The notes: generated by a model from the sequence alone, not told the origin. Numbered from the stretch's first letter, positions 1-8,909 are shown. The stretch is 64,000 nucleotides of DNA from a gamma proteobacterium SS-5 (GCA_009497875.2 CP032508.2:2046001-2110000); one strand, 5' to 3'. Program-made: numbers and translations.

Positions 1-977
1 GTCAGGCCGGCCTGGGCGTAGGACTGGGCGATCTTGATGAAGCGGCTCGGCTCGTAATGGCCCAGCTGCACGTGCTCGGGCAGGATCATGCGGGCGGTCT
101 GCCGGGCCTCGTTCTGCAGCTGCGGCCGGGTCAGGCCCTGGCTGTTGTACTTGGCCAGGATCAGGTCGATGATCTCCTTCGGGTGCTGCAGGGCATAGCG
201 CCAGCCCCTGAGGCTGGCGCGGCGGACCTTGGCCACCCGCTGCGGGTGGTTGCGGATCTCCGCCTCGGTGGTGAACAGGTTATCGCCGTAGTGGTCGATG
301 CCGTAGTCCCTGGGGTCGAGGATGCGGATCGGTATATCGCGCTGGGCGTACCAGAAGGGCTGGTCGGTGAGATAGGCGGCCATGGCGTCCACCCCCTGAT
401 CCAGCAGGGCGTCGTTACGGAAGTTGGTGGGCAGCTGGGTGAAGGCATCCAAACTGCCCAGAGTAGAGTGCAGCATGACCTGCAAGGGGGCGTCCTCGAA
501 GCCCTGGGCCTCGAACATGACGCGCTTGCCACGCAGATCGAAGGGGGTCTGAATGCCGGACTCCTGCAGGGTCAGCAGCACCAACGGCGAATGCTGGAAG
601 ATCTGCGCCAGCAGCACCACGGGTTTGCCCTGCTGGCGGGCCAGCAACAGGCCGATGTTGGAGGTACCGTACTCGGCCTCGCCCCGGGTCACGCTGTCGG
701 CGGCGTTGTACTCGGGATGGCGCTCCAGTAGGCGTACCTGCAGGCCTTCCTCGGCATAGAAGCCCTTCTCCAGGGCAGCGTAGTAACCGGCAAACTGGAA
801 CTGATGGCGCCATTTCAGCTGGATGCTGACCGGCTCCAGCCCCCGAGCCAGCCCCTCGGCCAGTACCAGACCGGGCCAGAGCGTCAGGCTCAGCAGGGCC
901 AGGCCGATAAGCCGCAGTGACTGCCAAAGGAGCCATTGGACCCCGCGCAGTTGCCGATATGCAACATAAGGCTTCAT
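1..977 (-). CDS. NMT1/THI5-like periplasmic substrate-binding domain protein, partial
   Basis: Reading the minus strand from ATG at 977 gives at least 325 open codons running off the left edge, so the C-terminus is missing. Residues 16-40 are hydrophobic and end in LVLA before E41, a likely signal peptide. The mature part (VSIQLKWRHQFQFAGYYAA, then EKGFYAEEGL) is the start of an NMT1/THI5-like binding fold. In gammaproteobacteria this fold occurs either as an ABC transporter binding protein or as the sensor part of histidine kinases and GGDEF proteins; the missing end would decide. It starts 8 bases after the cyclic-nucleotide-binding gene ends, so the two are probably co-transcribed. Confidence 0.8.
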   Translation of the reverse strand, partial: MKPYVAYRQLRGVQWLLWQSLRLIGLALLSLTLWPGLVLAEGLARGLEPVSIQLKWRHQFQFAGYYAALEKGFYAEEGLQVRLLERHPEYNAADSVTRGEAEYGTSNIGLLLARQQGKPVVLLAQIFQHSPLVLLTLQESGIQTPFDLRGKRVMFEAQGFEDAPLQVMLHSTLGSLDAFTQLPTNFRNDALLDQGVDAMAAYLTDQPFWYAQRDIPIRILDPRDYGIDHYGDNLFTTEAEIRNHPQRVAKVRRASLRGWRYALQHPKEIIDLILAKYNSQGLTRPQLQNEARQTARMILPEHVQLGHYEPSRFIKIAQSYAQAGL

Positions 978-985
978 GTGCGAGG

Positions 986-1453
986 TCAATAGCCGTCCAG
1001 CCGCCGGTTGTTGGCGATCATGCGCTCGGCCAGTACCTCGGCGATGTTACGCATGATCAGATAGCTTACCCTGGGCGCACGCGCCAGCAGGTTATTCAAG
1101 TCCTCGCGGGAGATAGCCAGCAGCACGCTCTCTTCGATCACCACGGCATTGGCGCTGCGCTTGGGCAGGGACATGACCAGGGCCACCTCACCAAGGACCT
1201 CGCCCGGCCCCAGGGTGAAGTTGATCATGCCCTTGGGGGTGCGCACCTCCACCTTGCCGCTGAGGATGAGAAACATCTGATGCCCAGGCTCCCCGGCGTA
1301 AAACAGGGGCGTGCCGGCCACCTGGGGCAGGATGCGGCAGATGTTCAGCAGGGCCTTGTATTCAAAGTCCTGCAGGCCGGCGAAGAAGGGGATCTTCTTC
1401 AGGATGCGGATCAGGGTAAGCGGGTCGGGTTGACGTTGTTCCAGTTGCGACAT
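986..1453 (-). CDS. Cyclic nucleotide-binding domain protein
   Basis: 155 residues, essentially one Crp-like cNMP-binding domain. PFFAGLQDFEYKAL (residues 22-35) is the usual entry helix, and GEVALVMSLPKRSA (88-101) matches the phosphate-binding cassette with its conserved Glu and Arg. No helix-turn-helix follows, so this is not a CRP-type transcription factor. It is more likely a stand-alone sensory subunit acting on a partner, perhaps the binding-domain protein directly downstream. The ligand cannot be read from the sequence. Confidence 0.82.
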   Translation of the reverse strand: MSQLEQRQPDPLTLIRILKKIPFFAGLQDFEYKALLNICRILPQVAGTPLFYAGEPGHQMFLILSGKVEVRTPKGMINFTLGPGEVLGEVALVMSLPKRSANAVVIEESVLLAISREDLNNLLARAPRVSYLIMRNIAEVLAERMIANNRRLDGY

Positions 1454-1534
1454 GCCGGGGTTCTCGGTGGCCCTTGGGTAAGGCTTTATGTTGGATCAAA
1501 AATTTTGGACGAAATTCGGGACGTCCCTCTTCCT

Positions 1535-2728
1535 TCACAGCCGTTGCTGCAGCAATTCACTCAATTCACTGTCTTCCAGGTAGATGGGGTTGGTCTGCAT
1601 GCTGGAGCCGCGGGCCCGGGCCACTACCCAGGGGATGTCCTCGGCCAGCAGGCCGAACTGGCCCAGGCGCGGTATCTGCCACTGCTCGCTCCATTGCTCC
1701 AGCTGTTCCACCAGGGCCTGACGGGCCTGCACCGGATCGGGCAGGTCGCGACCGCTGAGCAGGCGGCCGAGCTGGGCCAGGTCGTTCAGGTTGGGGCTGT
1801 CGGGCGCGCGCTCGCTCAGGGCCTGGCAGTTCAGCGCCACGGTGGCGGCCAGCAGGCTGCCGCAGGCCACGCCGTGGGGGATGGGGCGGATCGCCCCCAG
1901 GGGCGCGGCCAGGCCATGCACCGCGCCCAGTCCGGTGTTGGCCAGACAGAGTCCGGACAGCAGCGAGGCCAGGGCGGTGGCGCTACGCGCCTCGGTATCC
2001 TCCCCGGCGCTGTCCCACAGCCGGGGAAAGCCCTGGCGGAAGTGCTCCATGCCGCTCCAGGCCAGGGCGCGGGAGAGGGGGTTGGCGCGGCTGGAGATAT
2101 AGGACTCCAGCAGTTGGGTGAGGGCATCCATGCCGTTGGCCGCCAGCTGGGGCAGGGGGCAGCCCAGGAGCAGGTCGGGATCCACCAGGGCCAGGCGGGC
2201 GATGAGCCGCTCATCGCGAAAGGATTTCTTGAAGCCATCCGGGCCATGGCGGGAGATCACCGCGTTGCGCGTGACCTCGCTGCCGGTACCGGCGGTGGTG
2301 GGCACGGCAATCCAGGGCAGGGCAGGGCCCGCGTAGGCCTTGTCGCTGCCGACGCCCTCCAGATAGTCCTGCACCGAATCAGTCAAGGGCAATAGCCCGG
2401 CGAGGGCCTTGGCCGCGTCCAGGGCGCTGCCGCCGCCGATGCCGACGATCAGCTCCAGGCCCTGGCCACGATATTCAGCCAGGGCCTGGTCGATCATCTC
2501 CACCGTCGGCTCGCCAGGGATACTCAGCCGCTGCCAGCCCAGCCCGGCCTGGGCGAAGGCCTGCTCCAGCCGCTGCAGCCGACCGGATTGCTCCAGGGAG
2601 CGGCTACCGCTGACCAGCAGCAGGCGTCGGCCCAGGGCGGCGGCCTCCTCGGCCAGCCGCTCCAGGCTGCCTGCGCCAAACAGGATGCGCGGGGCCAGGC
2701 CCCAGGCAAAGGGGGCGATCGGGCTCAA
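1535..2728 (-). CDS. Iron-containing alcohol dehydrogenase family protein
   Basis: 397 residues, full length for the group III (Fe-type) alcohol dehydrogenases. GIGGGSALDAAKA (97-109) binds the nucleotide. Metal ligands expected from the family are D201 (NGMDALTQ), H271 and H285 (PIPHGVACG). The position that is His in FucO-type enzymes (GMDALTH) is Q205 here. The start is TTG at 2728, overlapping the TelA stop codon (TTGA), so translation is probably coupled to the upstream gene. The substrate is unknown; family members reduce aldehydes or oxidise alcohols with NAD(P). Confidence 0.85.
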   Translation of the reverse strand: MSPIAPFAWGLAPRILFGAGSLERLAEEAAALGRRLLLVSGSRSLEQSGRLQRLEQAFAQAGLGWQRLSIPGEPTVEMIDQALAEYRGQGLELIVGIGGGSALDAAKALAGLLPLTDSVQDYLEGVGSDKAYAGPALPWIAVPTTAGTGSEVTRNAVISRHGPDGFKKSFRDERLIARLALVDPDLLLGCPLPQLAANGMDALTQLLESYISSRANPLSRALAWSGMEHFRQGFPRLWDSAGEDTEARSATALASLLSGLCLANTGLGAVHGLAAPLGAIRPIPHGVACGSLLAATVALNCQALSERAPDSPNLNDLAQLGRLLSGRDLPDPVQARQALVEQLEQWSEQWQIPRLGQFGLLAEDIPWVVARARGSSMQTNPIYLEDSELSELLQQRL

Positions 2729-3924
2729 TCGACGATCTCCAGGGGGAAGTCGCTACGCGCCTTGTCGGCATGTTCCACCTGGCGGATGTGCTGCTCGCTC
2801 TCCTCGGCCATGCGTCCCATCTCCATGATATTGGCGGCCATCTTGGGCAGGGCCTCCTGGCGGTAGCGGGTCAGGTCGTCGAGGGCACCGTGGATGTCGG
2901 CGAAGGCCTCACGCAGCTTGCCTATGTCCAGCTGGGTGCTGGCGGCCTGCTTCTGGATTTCCGCGCCCTGGGTCTTGAGGCGCTTGGCAGTGCCGGTGAT
3001 CAGGTTCTCGGTAGTGCTGTTGATCGCCTGCACCTTTTCCAGCACGATGCGCTGGTTGGCCAGGGCCAGGGCCAGGGTGACGGCGACCTGCAGGGCGCTG
3101 ACCGTGGTGTTGAGCGCCCGGTTAACGCCGCGCATCAGCTCCTTGTTGTTGCGGATCACCATCTCTATGGTCAGATAGCCCTGTTGGTTGACCAGCAGCT
3201 GCTGCTGCAGGTCCTGAATACGCTGGCGCAGGGGGAACAGCAGTTCTTCAGAGATGAATTTGTGCTGCGGGTCGTCCTGCAGGATCTGGTTGTCCAGGGC
3301 GTTTTGCAGGCGGGCATCGATCAGTCGGGCCAGCTGGATGGACTTTTCCAGCTTGTGGGTCAGGGCGCGCATGGCGGCCTGGTCGTCGGCCAGGGTGATG
3401 TTGTCGCGCTTGAGTTGTTCGCGCCCGGCCTCCAAGGACTTGATGATGGCGTCTATGGTGGTGGAGGCGCTTTCGTAACGGGAGAAATAGCGCTTGAGCG
3501 GGGTGCCGACGCCGGGGATATAGCCCAGCAGACGGCTGAACCAACCGGCCTCCAGGTCCAGGTGGGTGGGGTCCAGCTCCTCCACCTCGGTTTTGAGGTC
3601 GATCAGGGAGGTGGCCACCTGTCCGCCCTCCTCGCTGTCTTGCATCAGCTTGCTCAGGGGCTGCTTGAGCATGGCGCTGCGCCGGGCCGCCTCGCGCTGC
3701 AGGTCCATGCCCATGGCCTCGATAGCGGCCTTGGCACCCTCCTGCTGCTGGCTGTCATTGAGGTCGATCTGGGTGATGCGGGCGACCACATCCTCGGCCT
3801 GCTCCTCCAGCTTGGGGTCGGCCCCGGAGGCCACGCCGATCTCCAGGGGATCGGCCAGTTTGAGGTCTTTTTTCAGCGCTTCTTTATCGACAAATACCAG
3901 TTGGGACGCGGTTTCTTCAGCCAT
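2725..3924 (-). CDS. telA: Toxic anion resistance protein, TelA family
   Basis: 399 residues, almost all helical and polar, with the TelA/KlaA core: LEAGWFSRLLGYIPG and TPLKRYFSRYES near residues 127-152, and the Asn/Gln-rich segment VIRNNKELMRGVNRALNTT near 258-276. Founding members are linked to tellurite resistance; the biochemical role of chromosomal homologues is unknown. It heads a two-gene unit with the alcohol dehydrogenase. About 110 bases upstream lies an inverted-repeat element, so the promoter should be between 3925 and 4035. Confidence 0.82.
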   Translation of the reverse strand: MAEETASQLVFVDKEALKKDLKLADPLEIGVASGADPKLEEQAEDVVARITQIDLNDSQQQEGAKAAIEAMGMDLQREAARRSAMLKQPLSKLMQDSEEGGQVATSLIDLKTEVEELDPTHLDLEAGWFSRLLGYIPGVGTPLKRYFSRYESASTTIDAIIKSLEAGREQLKRDNITLADDQAAMRALTHKLEKSIQLARLIDARLQNALDNQILQDDPQHKFISEELLFPLRQRIQDLQQQLLVNQQGYLTIEMVIRNNKELMRGVNRALNTTVSALQVAVTLALALANQRIVLEKVQAINSTTENLITGTAKRLKTQGAEIQKQAASTQLDIGKLREAFADIHGALDDLTRYRQEALPKMAANIMEMGRMAEESEQHIRQVEHADKARSDFPLEIVD

Positions 3925-4035
3925 GGGTAACTCCTATGGGCGCATGGAAATGATGGGGGTTGCCTGATTTGTCTTTGACTTAAATTGCTCAGTTAAGCCA
4001 CAGAGACACGGAGATCACAAAGTTTTTCAATAAGC

Positions 4036-4216
4036 TAGGAGCCTGTCGGGTTTAGGTGCCCGTAGCGAGCAAGGTGGGAGAGCGAGAACAAATTTTCACG
4101 ATTTTGAGGCGCATAGTGGACTTACGCAACGAAAAATCGGGGCCAATGTTCAAAACAATTCTGGGCCGTTCTTCCCACCGGCGCAGTAGGAGCATCCTAA
4201 ATCCGACAGGCTCCTA
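4036..4216. repeat. 181-bp MITE-like element with 21-bp terminal inverted repeats
   Basis: The left end TAGGAGCCTGTCGGGTTTAG and the right end, read in reverse complement (TAGGAGCCTGTCGGATTTAG), match except for one base. The interior has no open frame of note. It is nested between a second, weaker inverted repeat (AGCCACAGAGACACGGAG near 3995-4012 and CCGTGGCTCCGTGGCT near 4265-4280). The size, ends and lack of coding capacity suggest a non-autonomous transposable element. No target duplication is obvious. Confidence 0.6.
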
Positions 4217-4352
4217 GGCTCTGGCTCCATGCTTCGCTCTACCTCCTCTCTCCCTGGAGTCGTCCGTGGCTCCGTGGCTAATTGCCTTTAATTAGGTTCA
4301 ATCTAGCCGAGTTCACGGCCAATCTTAGCATGAGCCGCCCCAAGGCATTACT

Positions 4353-4547
4353 GTGAAGGTTGCGCAGCGCTCGTTTGCCACCCCGGCACGCCAGTATCTC
4401 GACAGTCCCAACCCCGAGCGGCGACTCAAATACGCCGACTTTATCGACATCTACACCGCCTTGGACGACAATGAACTCAAGCGCTACCAGCAAGACTACT
4501 CCGAGAAGAGCTTTGCTATGACCGCATTTATGAACAAAAAGTTCTAA
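4353..4547 (+). pseudogene. Fragment of Rpn-like DUF4351 gene (copy L)
   Basis: The open frame matches the middle of the large Rpn-like family (FATPARQYLDSPN, then PERRLKYADFIDIYTALDD), but the roughly 35 residues between DSPN and PERR are missing in frame. The deletion ends share CCCAAC, as expected for slippage between short repeats. After MTAF the sequence switches to the tail of a HicA-like gene: AACAAAAAGTTCTAAACTTG and the following bases also occur at 26891 onward. This is a recombination product of two modules. Confidence 0.75.
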
Positions 4548-4581
4548 ACTTGGTATCCAACGAAATAATGGGGGAGAATAG

Positions 4582-4797
4582 ATGAGGCTAATCGGCAAAC
4601 GTATTCAGAAAAGCTTATCAAACAGTGCCGACGAAGCAAGCATAAAGTCAGCAATGTCATTCAATGATGGTTTACAACAACTACCTACTGGAAATACAAC
4701 CTTTATTAAAAAAGGCGTGTACCATTTCAAAACACATGAAGAAGCCAATACGCATTGGTTTACCTCTGTGGCAAAAGGTATTGCAAACCGTGTCTAA
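4582..4797 (+). CDS. Small protein preceding a nucleotidyltransferase, possible antitoxin
   Basis: 71 residues, AT-rich compared with the flanking DNA, preceded by GGGGGAGAATAG as a ribosome binding site. I do not recognise the family. Its last 8 bases overlap the GTG start of the nucleotidyltransferase, the arrangement usual for an antitoxin-first TA pair. The antitoxin role is inferred only from that position and size. Confidence 0.55.
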   Translation: MRLIGKRIQKSLSNSADEASIKSAMSFNDGLQQLPTGNTTFIKKGVYHFKTHEEANTHWFTSVAKGIANRV

Positions 4798-5281
4798 AGA
4801 AAAGCAATTCAGTCGCCCTGCGACAAGTGATGATCTGAAGCGAATCATTAAATCTCTGAATGATCAAGGTGCAGAATATTTGTTGATCGGTGGTTATGCG
4901 CTTTATACCTATGGTTACCACCGAGCTACGGATGACATTGATTTATTATTGCCGCGCGGGGCCGATAAAGCCAAACCAGTTATTAAGGCGCTTTTGATAC
5001 TGGAAGATAGACAGTCGGCCAACCTTGATCCCGCATGGTTTGATGAGGGTGACACCATTCGCTTGGCAGACGAAGTAGTCGTTGACTTGATGTTTACTGC
5101 ATGTGGAGAGACCTTTGAATCACTAAGGTCATGCATGAAACAAATCCATATTGATGGCATACCCGTTAAGACACTGACTCTGGAAGGCCTGCTCAAAACA
5201 AAGCAGACCGTCAGGGAAAAGGATCTCATGGATAGGCAGATACTAGAATATGCCATTGATCAGTCTAAACGAAATGAGTAA
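4790..5281 (+). CDS. Nucleotidyltransferase of AbiEii/DUF6036-like type
   Basis: Starting at the GTG at 4790 gives 163 residues. LLIGGYALYTYGYHRATDD followed by IDLLL is a nucleotidyltransferase signature: the GG, the basic RxT and the D-x-D metal pair. Related proteins act as TA toxins that modify tRNA ends or other targets, or as parts of abortive infection systems. A longer frame opens at 4664 but would sit inside the upstream small gene, so the GTG start is preferred. GC content is well below the surrounding genes, suggesting transfer. Confidence 0.65.
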   Translation: MSKEKQFSRPATSDDLKRIIKSLNDQGAEYLLIGGYALYTYGYHRATDDIDLLLPRGADKAKPVIKALLILEDRQSANLDPAWFDEGDTIRLADEVVVDLMFTACGETFESLRSCMKQIHIDGIPVKTLTLEGLLKTKQTVREKDLMDRQILEYAIDQSKRNE

Positions 5282-5303
5282 TTGTGGTACGTCCCCTATT
5301 ATT
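5281..5303 (+). repeat. R1 dispersed repeat, copy 1
   Basis: Exact core GGTACGTCCCCTATTATT directly after the nucleotidyltransferase stop codon. First of about 24 same-orientation copies. Confidence 0.85.
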
Positions 5304-5402
5304 CCTCCATCGCCACATTTGACTCATCTCTAACTATCAGATTCTACTTTTTCTGTTTGTTTGTGATAAATGTTTAACTAATTGGAATGAAGTGCGTTTT
5401 TT

Positions 5403-6422
5403 ATGAATATTAACGAAGGTTTTGGTATAGATGAGATTGAAAAATATCTCTCTCTGCCTGATTATCAGCGCACATCAGCAAATTATCGTGAGTCGCTGTT
5501 AAACCCAGAATCCACATTCACTAAAGACGAGTCTGAAAGACTAATAGAGATATCGCAACTAGATCAAAATGGATATTCGACTTTTGCGGTTAACAAGTTG
5601 TTGATTGATTTGTCTTGGGCATCCTCTTATCTGGAAGGCAATACCTATACACAACTAGAAACCAAAACACTGATTGAATATGGTGAGAAAATTCTTGGCA
5701 AGCCAGACGAAGACGCCATTATGATTTTAAATCACAAAAGAGCCATTGAGCATTCTTTGGCGCATCAGGAACTCACGTCTGACAATATATTGAGTATACA
5801 TAGACTGTTAGCGATTGCTGATTTCAAGGAGCAGTCCAAGCACTTTTTGCCTCAAGATAAATGTGGCGTTATTCGGTCATACACAAATGATGGATTGTAC
5901 ATTGGAGGCTCTACTTATATACCACCGCAAGCAGAAGAGAGAGGAATAAAATATATTCCTGAACAATTTAATAGAATCATTGATGCATCAACCTCAATAG
6001 CTGACCCAATTAACAGATCATTTTACCTTTTTACTAGAATTCCCTATTTACAGCCATTTTATGACGCAAATAAAAGGACATCCAGAATTGCGTGTAATAT
6101 TCCACTCTTCTCTTGCAACTTGGCTCCACTGTCATTTGTTGATTTTCAAAAGCATAGATACATGGGTGGTCTGATCGCTTTCTATGAGCTAGGTGATGAG
6201 AGATTGTTAAAATCCGCTTATGTAGAAGCCTATATTTCATCCACATTTAGGTTCAAGAATTTTGGAGAGCATAACAAGATGTCGCTTTCGGTCGAGAGGG
6301 GCAAGCATATTAAGTTAGCGGTGGATTATGTTTTGAACGGGACGGATGAAAATAATTTAATTTGGAAAATGCAGTCCAGGTCAAAGTCAGGAGTTACTGG
6401 AGGCAGTAACTCTTCAATGTAG
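5403..6422 (+). CDS. Fic family protein with Gln in place of the motif His
   Basis: 339 residues. The Fic motif is QPFYDANKRTSR (217-228), equivalent to HPFx(D/E)(A/G)N(G/K)RxxR with Gln217 replacing the catalytic His. An inhibitory-helix motif (S/T)xxxE(G/N) is present upstream as SSYLEG (S74, E78, G79), so this looks like a class II Fic protein with the inhibitor built into the N-terminus. Fic enzymes normally transfer AMP to a target hydroxyl. With Gln at the base position, AMP transfer may be lost or altered, although a Gln-bearing subfamily may exist. The gene is AT-rich like its upstream neighbour and follows a 120-base gap. Confidence 0.8.
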   Translation: MNINEGFGIDEIEKYLSLPDYQRTSANYRESLLNPESTFTKDESERLIEISQLDQNGYSTFAVNKLLIDLSWASSYLEGNTYTQLETKTLIEYGEKILGKPDEDAIMILNHKRAIEHSLAHQELTSDNILSIHRLLAIADFKEQSKHFLPQDKCGVIRSYTNDGLYIGGSTYIPPQAEERGIKYIPEQFNRIIDASTSIADPINRSFYLFTRIPYLQPFYDANKRTSRIACNIPLFSCNLAPLSFVDFQKHRYMGGLIAFYELGDERLLKSAYVEAYISSTFRFKNFGEHNKMSLSVERGKHIKLAVDYVLNGTDENNLIWKMQSRSKSGVTGGSNSSM

Positions 6423-6496
6423 GAGTCCAAAACAAGTGCCAAACTTCCAATAACTTAGCGGTCTGTTGTGTGGCTTTGAGGTGCGAATCTGGGAAT

Positions 6497-6537
6497 AATC
6501 GTGGTACGTCCCCTATTATTCACGTCCCCTATTATTC
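6497..6537 (+). repeat. R1 dispersed repeat, copy 2 (double core)
   Basis: The core is followed at once by a second CACGTCCCCTATTATT half, a tandem form also seen at 10748 and 13790. Confidence 0.85.
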
Positions 6538-6539
6538 AC

Positions 6540-6602
6540 AGTAGGTCGTCGAGTTGGCTATTCAGATCGGTGAGCGCTATCAGTGCAACCACTGGGACTC
6601 GA
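6540..6602 (+). pseudogene. Short C-terminal fragment of a PIN-domain toxin
   Basis: Encodes VELAIQIGERYQCNHWDS, identical to part of the PIN fragment at 23462-23617 and typical of the helix before the last PIN acidic residues. It begins exactly at the end of the R1 repeat, so the repeat marks the breakpoint. Confidence 0.6.
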
Positions 6603-6683
6603 CACCTACAGAAACCAGGAACCTGCTCTCTACTCTACCTATTATTCTATAAACTGGTCTACACGAATGTACGGGAGTGAATC

Positions 6684-6929
6684 ATGAATATTGAAGTCGG
6701 CTCCTACGAAGCCAAGACAAAATTGCCTGAGTTGTTGCGAGGCATTCAGGCCGGCAACCGTTACACCATCACCTTGAGAGGCGCGGCTGTGGCTGATCTT
6801 GTACCAGCAGAAGCCGACAAGCATTCGGATGCCGTGGCCGCTGTCGATGAAATGCTGTCTTTCATGCGGGTTCACAAGTCAGTAGGGGGTATCGACCTCA
6901 AGGCACTTATCAACGAGGGTCGGGCGTGA
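6684..6929 (+). CDS. Phd/YefM-type antitoxin
   Basis: 81 residues beginning IEVGSYEAKTKLPELLRGIQ, the Phd/YefM DNA-binding fold, followed by the ITLRGAAVADLVP strand. It should repress its own promoter and neutralise the VapC that starts 4 bases before its stop codon (ATGA-type overlap). A near-identical intact pair lies at 31440-32107. Here the partner is broken, so the antitoxin is an orphan unless it still pairs with the other toxin. Confidence 0.88.
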   Translation: MNIEVGSYEAKTKLPELLRGIQAGNRYTITLRGAAVADLVPAEADKHSDAVAAVDEMLSFMRVHKSVGGIDLKALINEGRA

Positions 6930-7272
6930 GTTTTGTTATGGATGCCTCGGTGGCACTGCTCTGGCTTGCACCAGCAACCAATCCGGCAGGTGGAGATTAC
7001 GCCGCCAATACGCTCGCAGCGCTCAAACAGGCAAAAGCCGTTGTTCCATCGTTGTTTGCACTCGAAATCGCCAATGTGATCAGAAAATCGAATCCAAGGG
7101 CATTGTGACCGAAGCAGACTCGCAACGTTACATTGGCCTGCTTGAGCGACTCAATATCATCACCGATCAGGCAACAGCTGCACATGCCTTGAGCGAAACG
7201 TTGAATCTCGCTCGTCGCTACAATTTATCGGCCTACGATGCGTCCTATTTGGAACTGGCACTGCGCACCTGT
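6926..7272 (+). pseudogene. VapC (PIN) toxin, frameshifted and 3'-truncated
   Basis: The N-terminal frame (MSFVMDASVALLWL) matches the intact copy at 31682. Near 7082 the sequence has lost one base of AGCAAAATCGAATCC, which shifts the frame. The second part (EADSQRYIGLLERLNIITDQ) continues in another frame to LELALRTC and then changes abruptly to unrelated DNA near 7272, losing the last PIN acidic residue. Two independent lesions mean this toxin is inactive. Confidence 0.85.
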
Positions 7273-7391
7273 CGAGTACCGCCTGATCCTTTGTATTCGG
7301 CTCTAGAATCAAATCCTGTACATCAAGGCGGTGCTCACCTACCGGAATTACGCAATATCTATGAATCTTCGCAAATAAATGAGGTATTGAT

Positions 7392-7823
7392 ATGCAAAGC
7401 TATGAATCAGATGTAGTGGCTTGGGCCAACGAACAGGCAAGACTGATCCGGGCAGGTCGCTTCGATCAATTAGACATCGAACATATCGCGGAGGAGATCG
7501 AGGACGTGGGCAAGAGCGAACAGTGGGAATTGGCAAGCCGCATGGCGGTTCTGCTTGCGCATCTGCTGAAGTGGGAATATCAGCCGGCGCGGCGCGGGGC
7601 AAGCTGGGAAATAACAATCCGGAGCCACCGAAAAGAGGTGGCCTATATACTTTATGAGTCGCCTAGCCTGAAAGGAAAGCTGGTTGAGCCGCGTTGGCTT
7701 GAAATGGTATGGGCAAAAGCAATCAACCAGGCAAATGCAGAAACAGGATTAACAAATTTTCCTGATGAATGTCCTTGGTCAATCAATGATGAGGTTTTGA
7801 AAGAAGCATGGTTGCCGGATTGA
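7392..7823 (+). CDS. DUF29 family protein
   Basis: 143 residues with the DUF29 pattern: SYESDVVAWANEQARLIRAG, then IEHIAEEIEDVGKSE, then LLAHLLKWEYQP. DUF29 proteins are common in cyanobacteria and gammaproteobacteria next to mobile and TA genes; their function is not established. It stands alone between the broken VapC and an Rpn-like gene 48 bases downstream. Confidence 0.82.
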   Translation: MQSYESDVVAWANEQARLIRAGRFDQLDIEHIAEEIEDVGKSEQWELASRMAVLLAHLLKWEYQPARRGASWEITIRSHRKEVAYILYESPSLKGKLVEPRWLEMVWAKAINQANAETGLTNFPDECPWSINDEVLKEAWLPD

Positions 7824-7871
7824 CAAAATAAACTCAAACTGCGCAGAAGGGCCTTGCAGGAGACAGATCCC

Positions 7872-8802
7872 ATGGACCACGACCATAACTACAAAAACCT
7901 CATTCTCGACTACCCACGCGAAGCCCTCGTCTTCTTCGCCGCCGCCGAGGCCCAGGCCATTGATGCGGGTGCCCGCATCGTCCCGGTGCGAGAAGAGCAA
8001 ATCAAAGAACGCCTGGGTGAGCGCTTTCGCGAACTGGACGTGCCCCTGCTGGTGGAATGGAGCGATGGCCGGCGCAGCGCCATCCTCTTCGTGCTGGAAG
8101 AAGAAACCGACCCCAAGCGCTTTTCCATCCACCGCCTGGCCCATTACTGCCTGGATCTAGCCGAACTCTTCGATACCGAACGCCTGGTGCCCGTGGTCAT
8201 CTTCCTGCACCCCGGCAGCTACCCCGAACAACTGCGGCTGGGCAGTGAACACCGCGACTACCTCCACTTCAGCTACCTCAGCACCGCCCTGTTCGCCACC
8301 CCGGCAAACCAGTATCTCGACAGCCCCAACATAGTCGCCCGGCTCAGGCTACCCTGCATGGCCTATGCCCCAGAGGACAAGCTTGCCATCTACGCCGCTG
8401 CCACCCGTGGCCTGATGGAACTGGAGCCCAACCCCGAGCGGCGGCTCAAATACGCCGACTTTATCGACATCTACACAGCCTTGGACGACAATGAACTCAA
8501 GCAGCTACCAGCAAGACTACGCCGAGGAGAACCTTGCTATGACCGCATTATCCGTTCGTATGAGAGAAGAAGGTTTCCAAAAAGGCATACATCAAGGTAT
8601 GCAGCTAGGAAGGCAAGAAGGCCAACAAGAAGGCCGGCAACAAGGCGAAGCCGAATTACTGCTGCGCCTAATAAGCCGAAAATTCGGCCCCCACGTGGCC
8701 CAGCAGCATGAAGCGCGGATCAGGCAGGCCGACCTGAGCAGCTTGGAACACTGGGCCGATACCATCCTCAGTGCCGAAAGCCCAGATGAGCTGTTTGGGT
8801 GA
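7872..8802 (+). pseudogene. Rpn-like PD-(D/E)XK / DUF4351 gene, frameshifted (copy A)
   Basis: The N-terminal part is full (MDHDHNYKNLILDYPREAL; VPLLVEWSDGRRSAILFVLE), but one extra base near 8501 (AAGCAGC for AAGCGC) puts the C-terminal DUF4351 domain in another frame. The nuclease-like part would therefore end in unrelated residues. The downstream part (QKGIHQGMQLGRQEG repeats, SRKFGP, LEHWADTIL) is still open from an internal ATG at 8539. Family members are recombination-promoting or toxic nucleases. Confidence 0.8.
8539..8802 (+). CDS. Candidate internally started C-terminal Rpn product (copy A)
   Basis: ATG at 8539 is preceded by GAGGAG nine bases upstream and opens 87 codons: MTALSVRMREEGFQKG, Gln/Gly-rich repeats and DUF4351. 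It lies beyond the frameshift, so it could still be made although the full protein cannot. Its existence as a separate protein is inferred. Confidence 0.45.
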   Translation: MTALSVRMREEGFQKGIHQGMQLGRQEGQQEGRQQGEAELLLRLISRKFGPHVAQQHEARIRQADLSSLEHWADTILSAESPDELFG

Positions 8803-8883
8803 TAGCACGGCACATGATCTGGCTTCGAGGATCGCAGAGCTGTGAAGGGGAAAAACCTACAGACCAGTGCAGCAGGCAGAGGG

Positions 8884-8909
8884 TTAATCGTGGTACGTCC
8901 CCTATTATT
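8884..8909 (+). repeat. R1 dispersed repeat, copy 3
   Basis: Perfect core, directly joined to the REP-like block that follows. Confidence 0.85.

Noticed and set aside
917-2395. 492-codon plus-strand frame over the cyclic-nucleotide-binding and dehydrogenase genes
   Set aside because: Shadow of the real minus-strand genes; the composition (Gln/Gly/His/Leu-rich) is typical of antisense frames.
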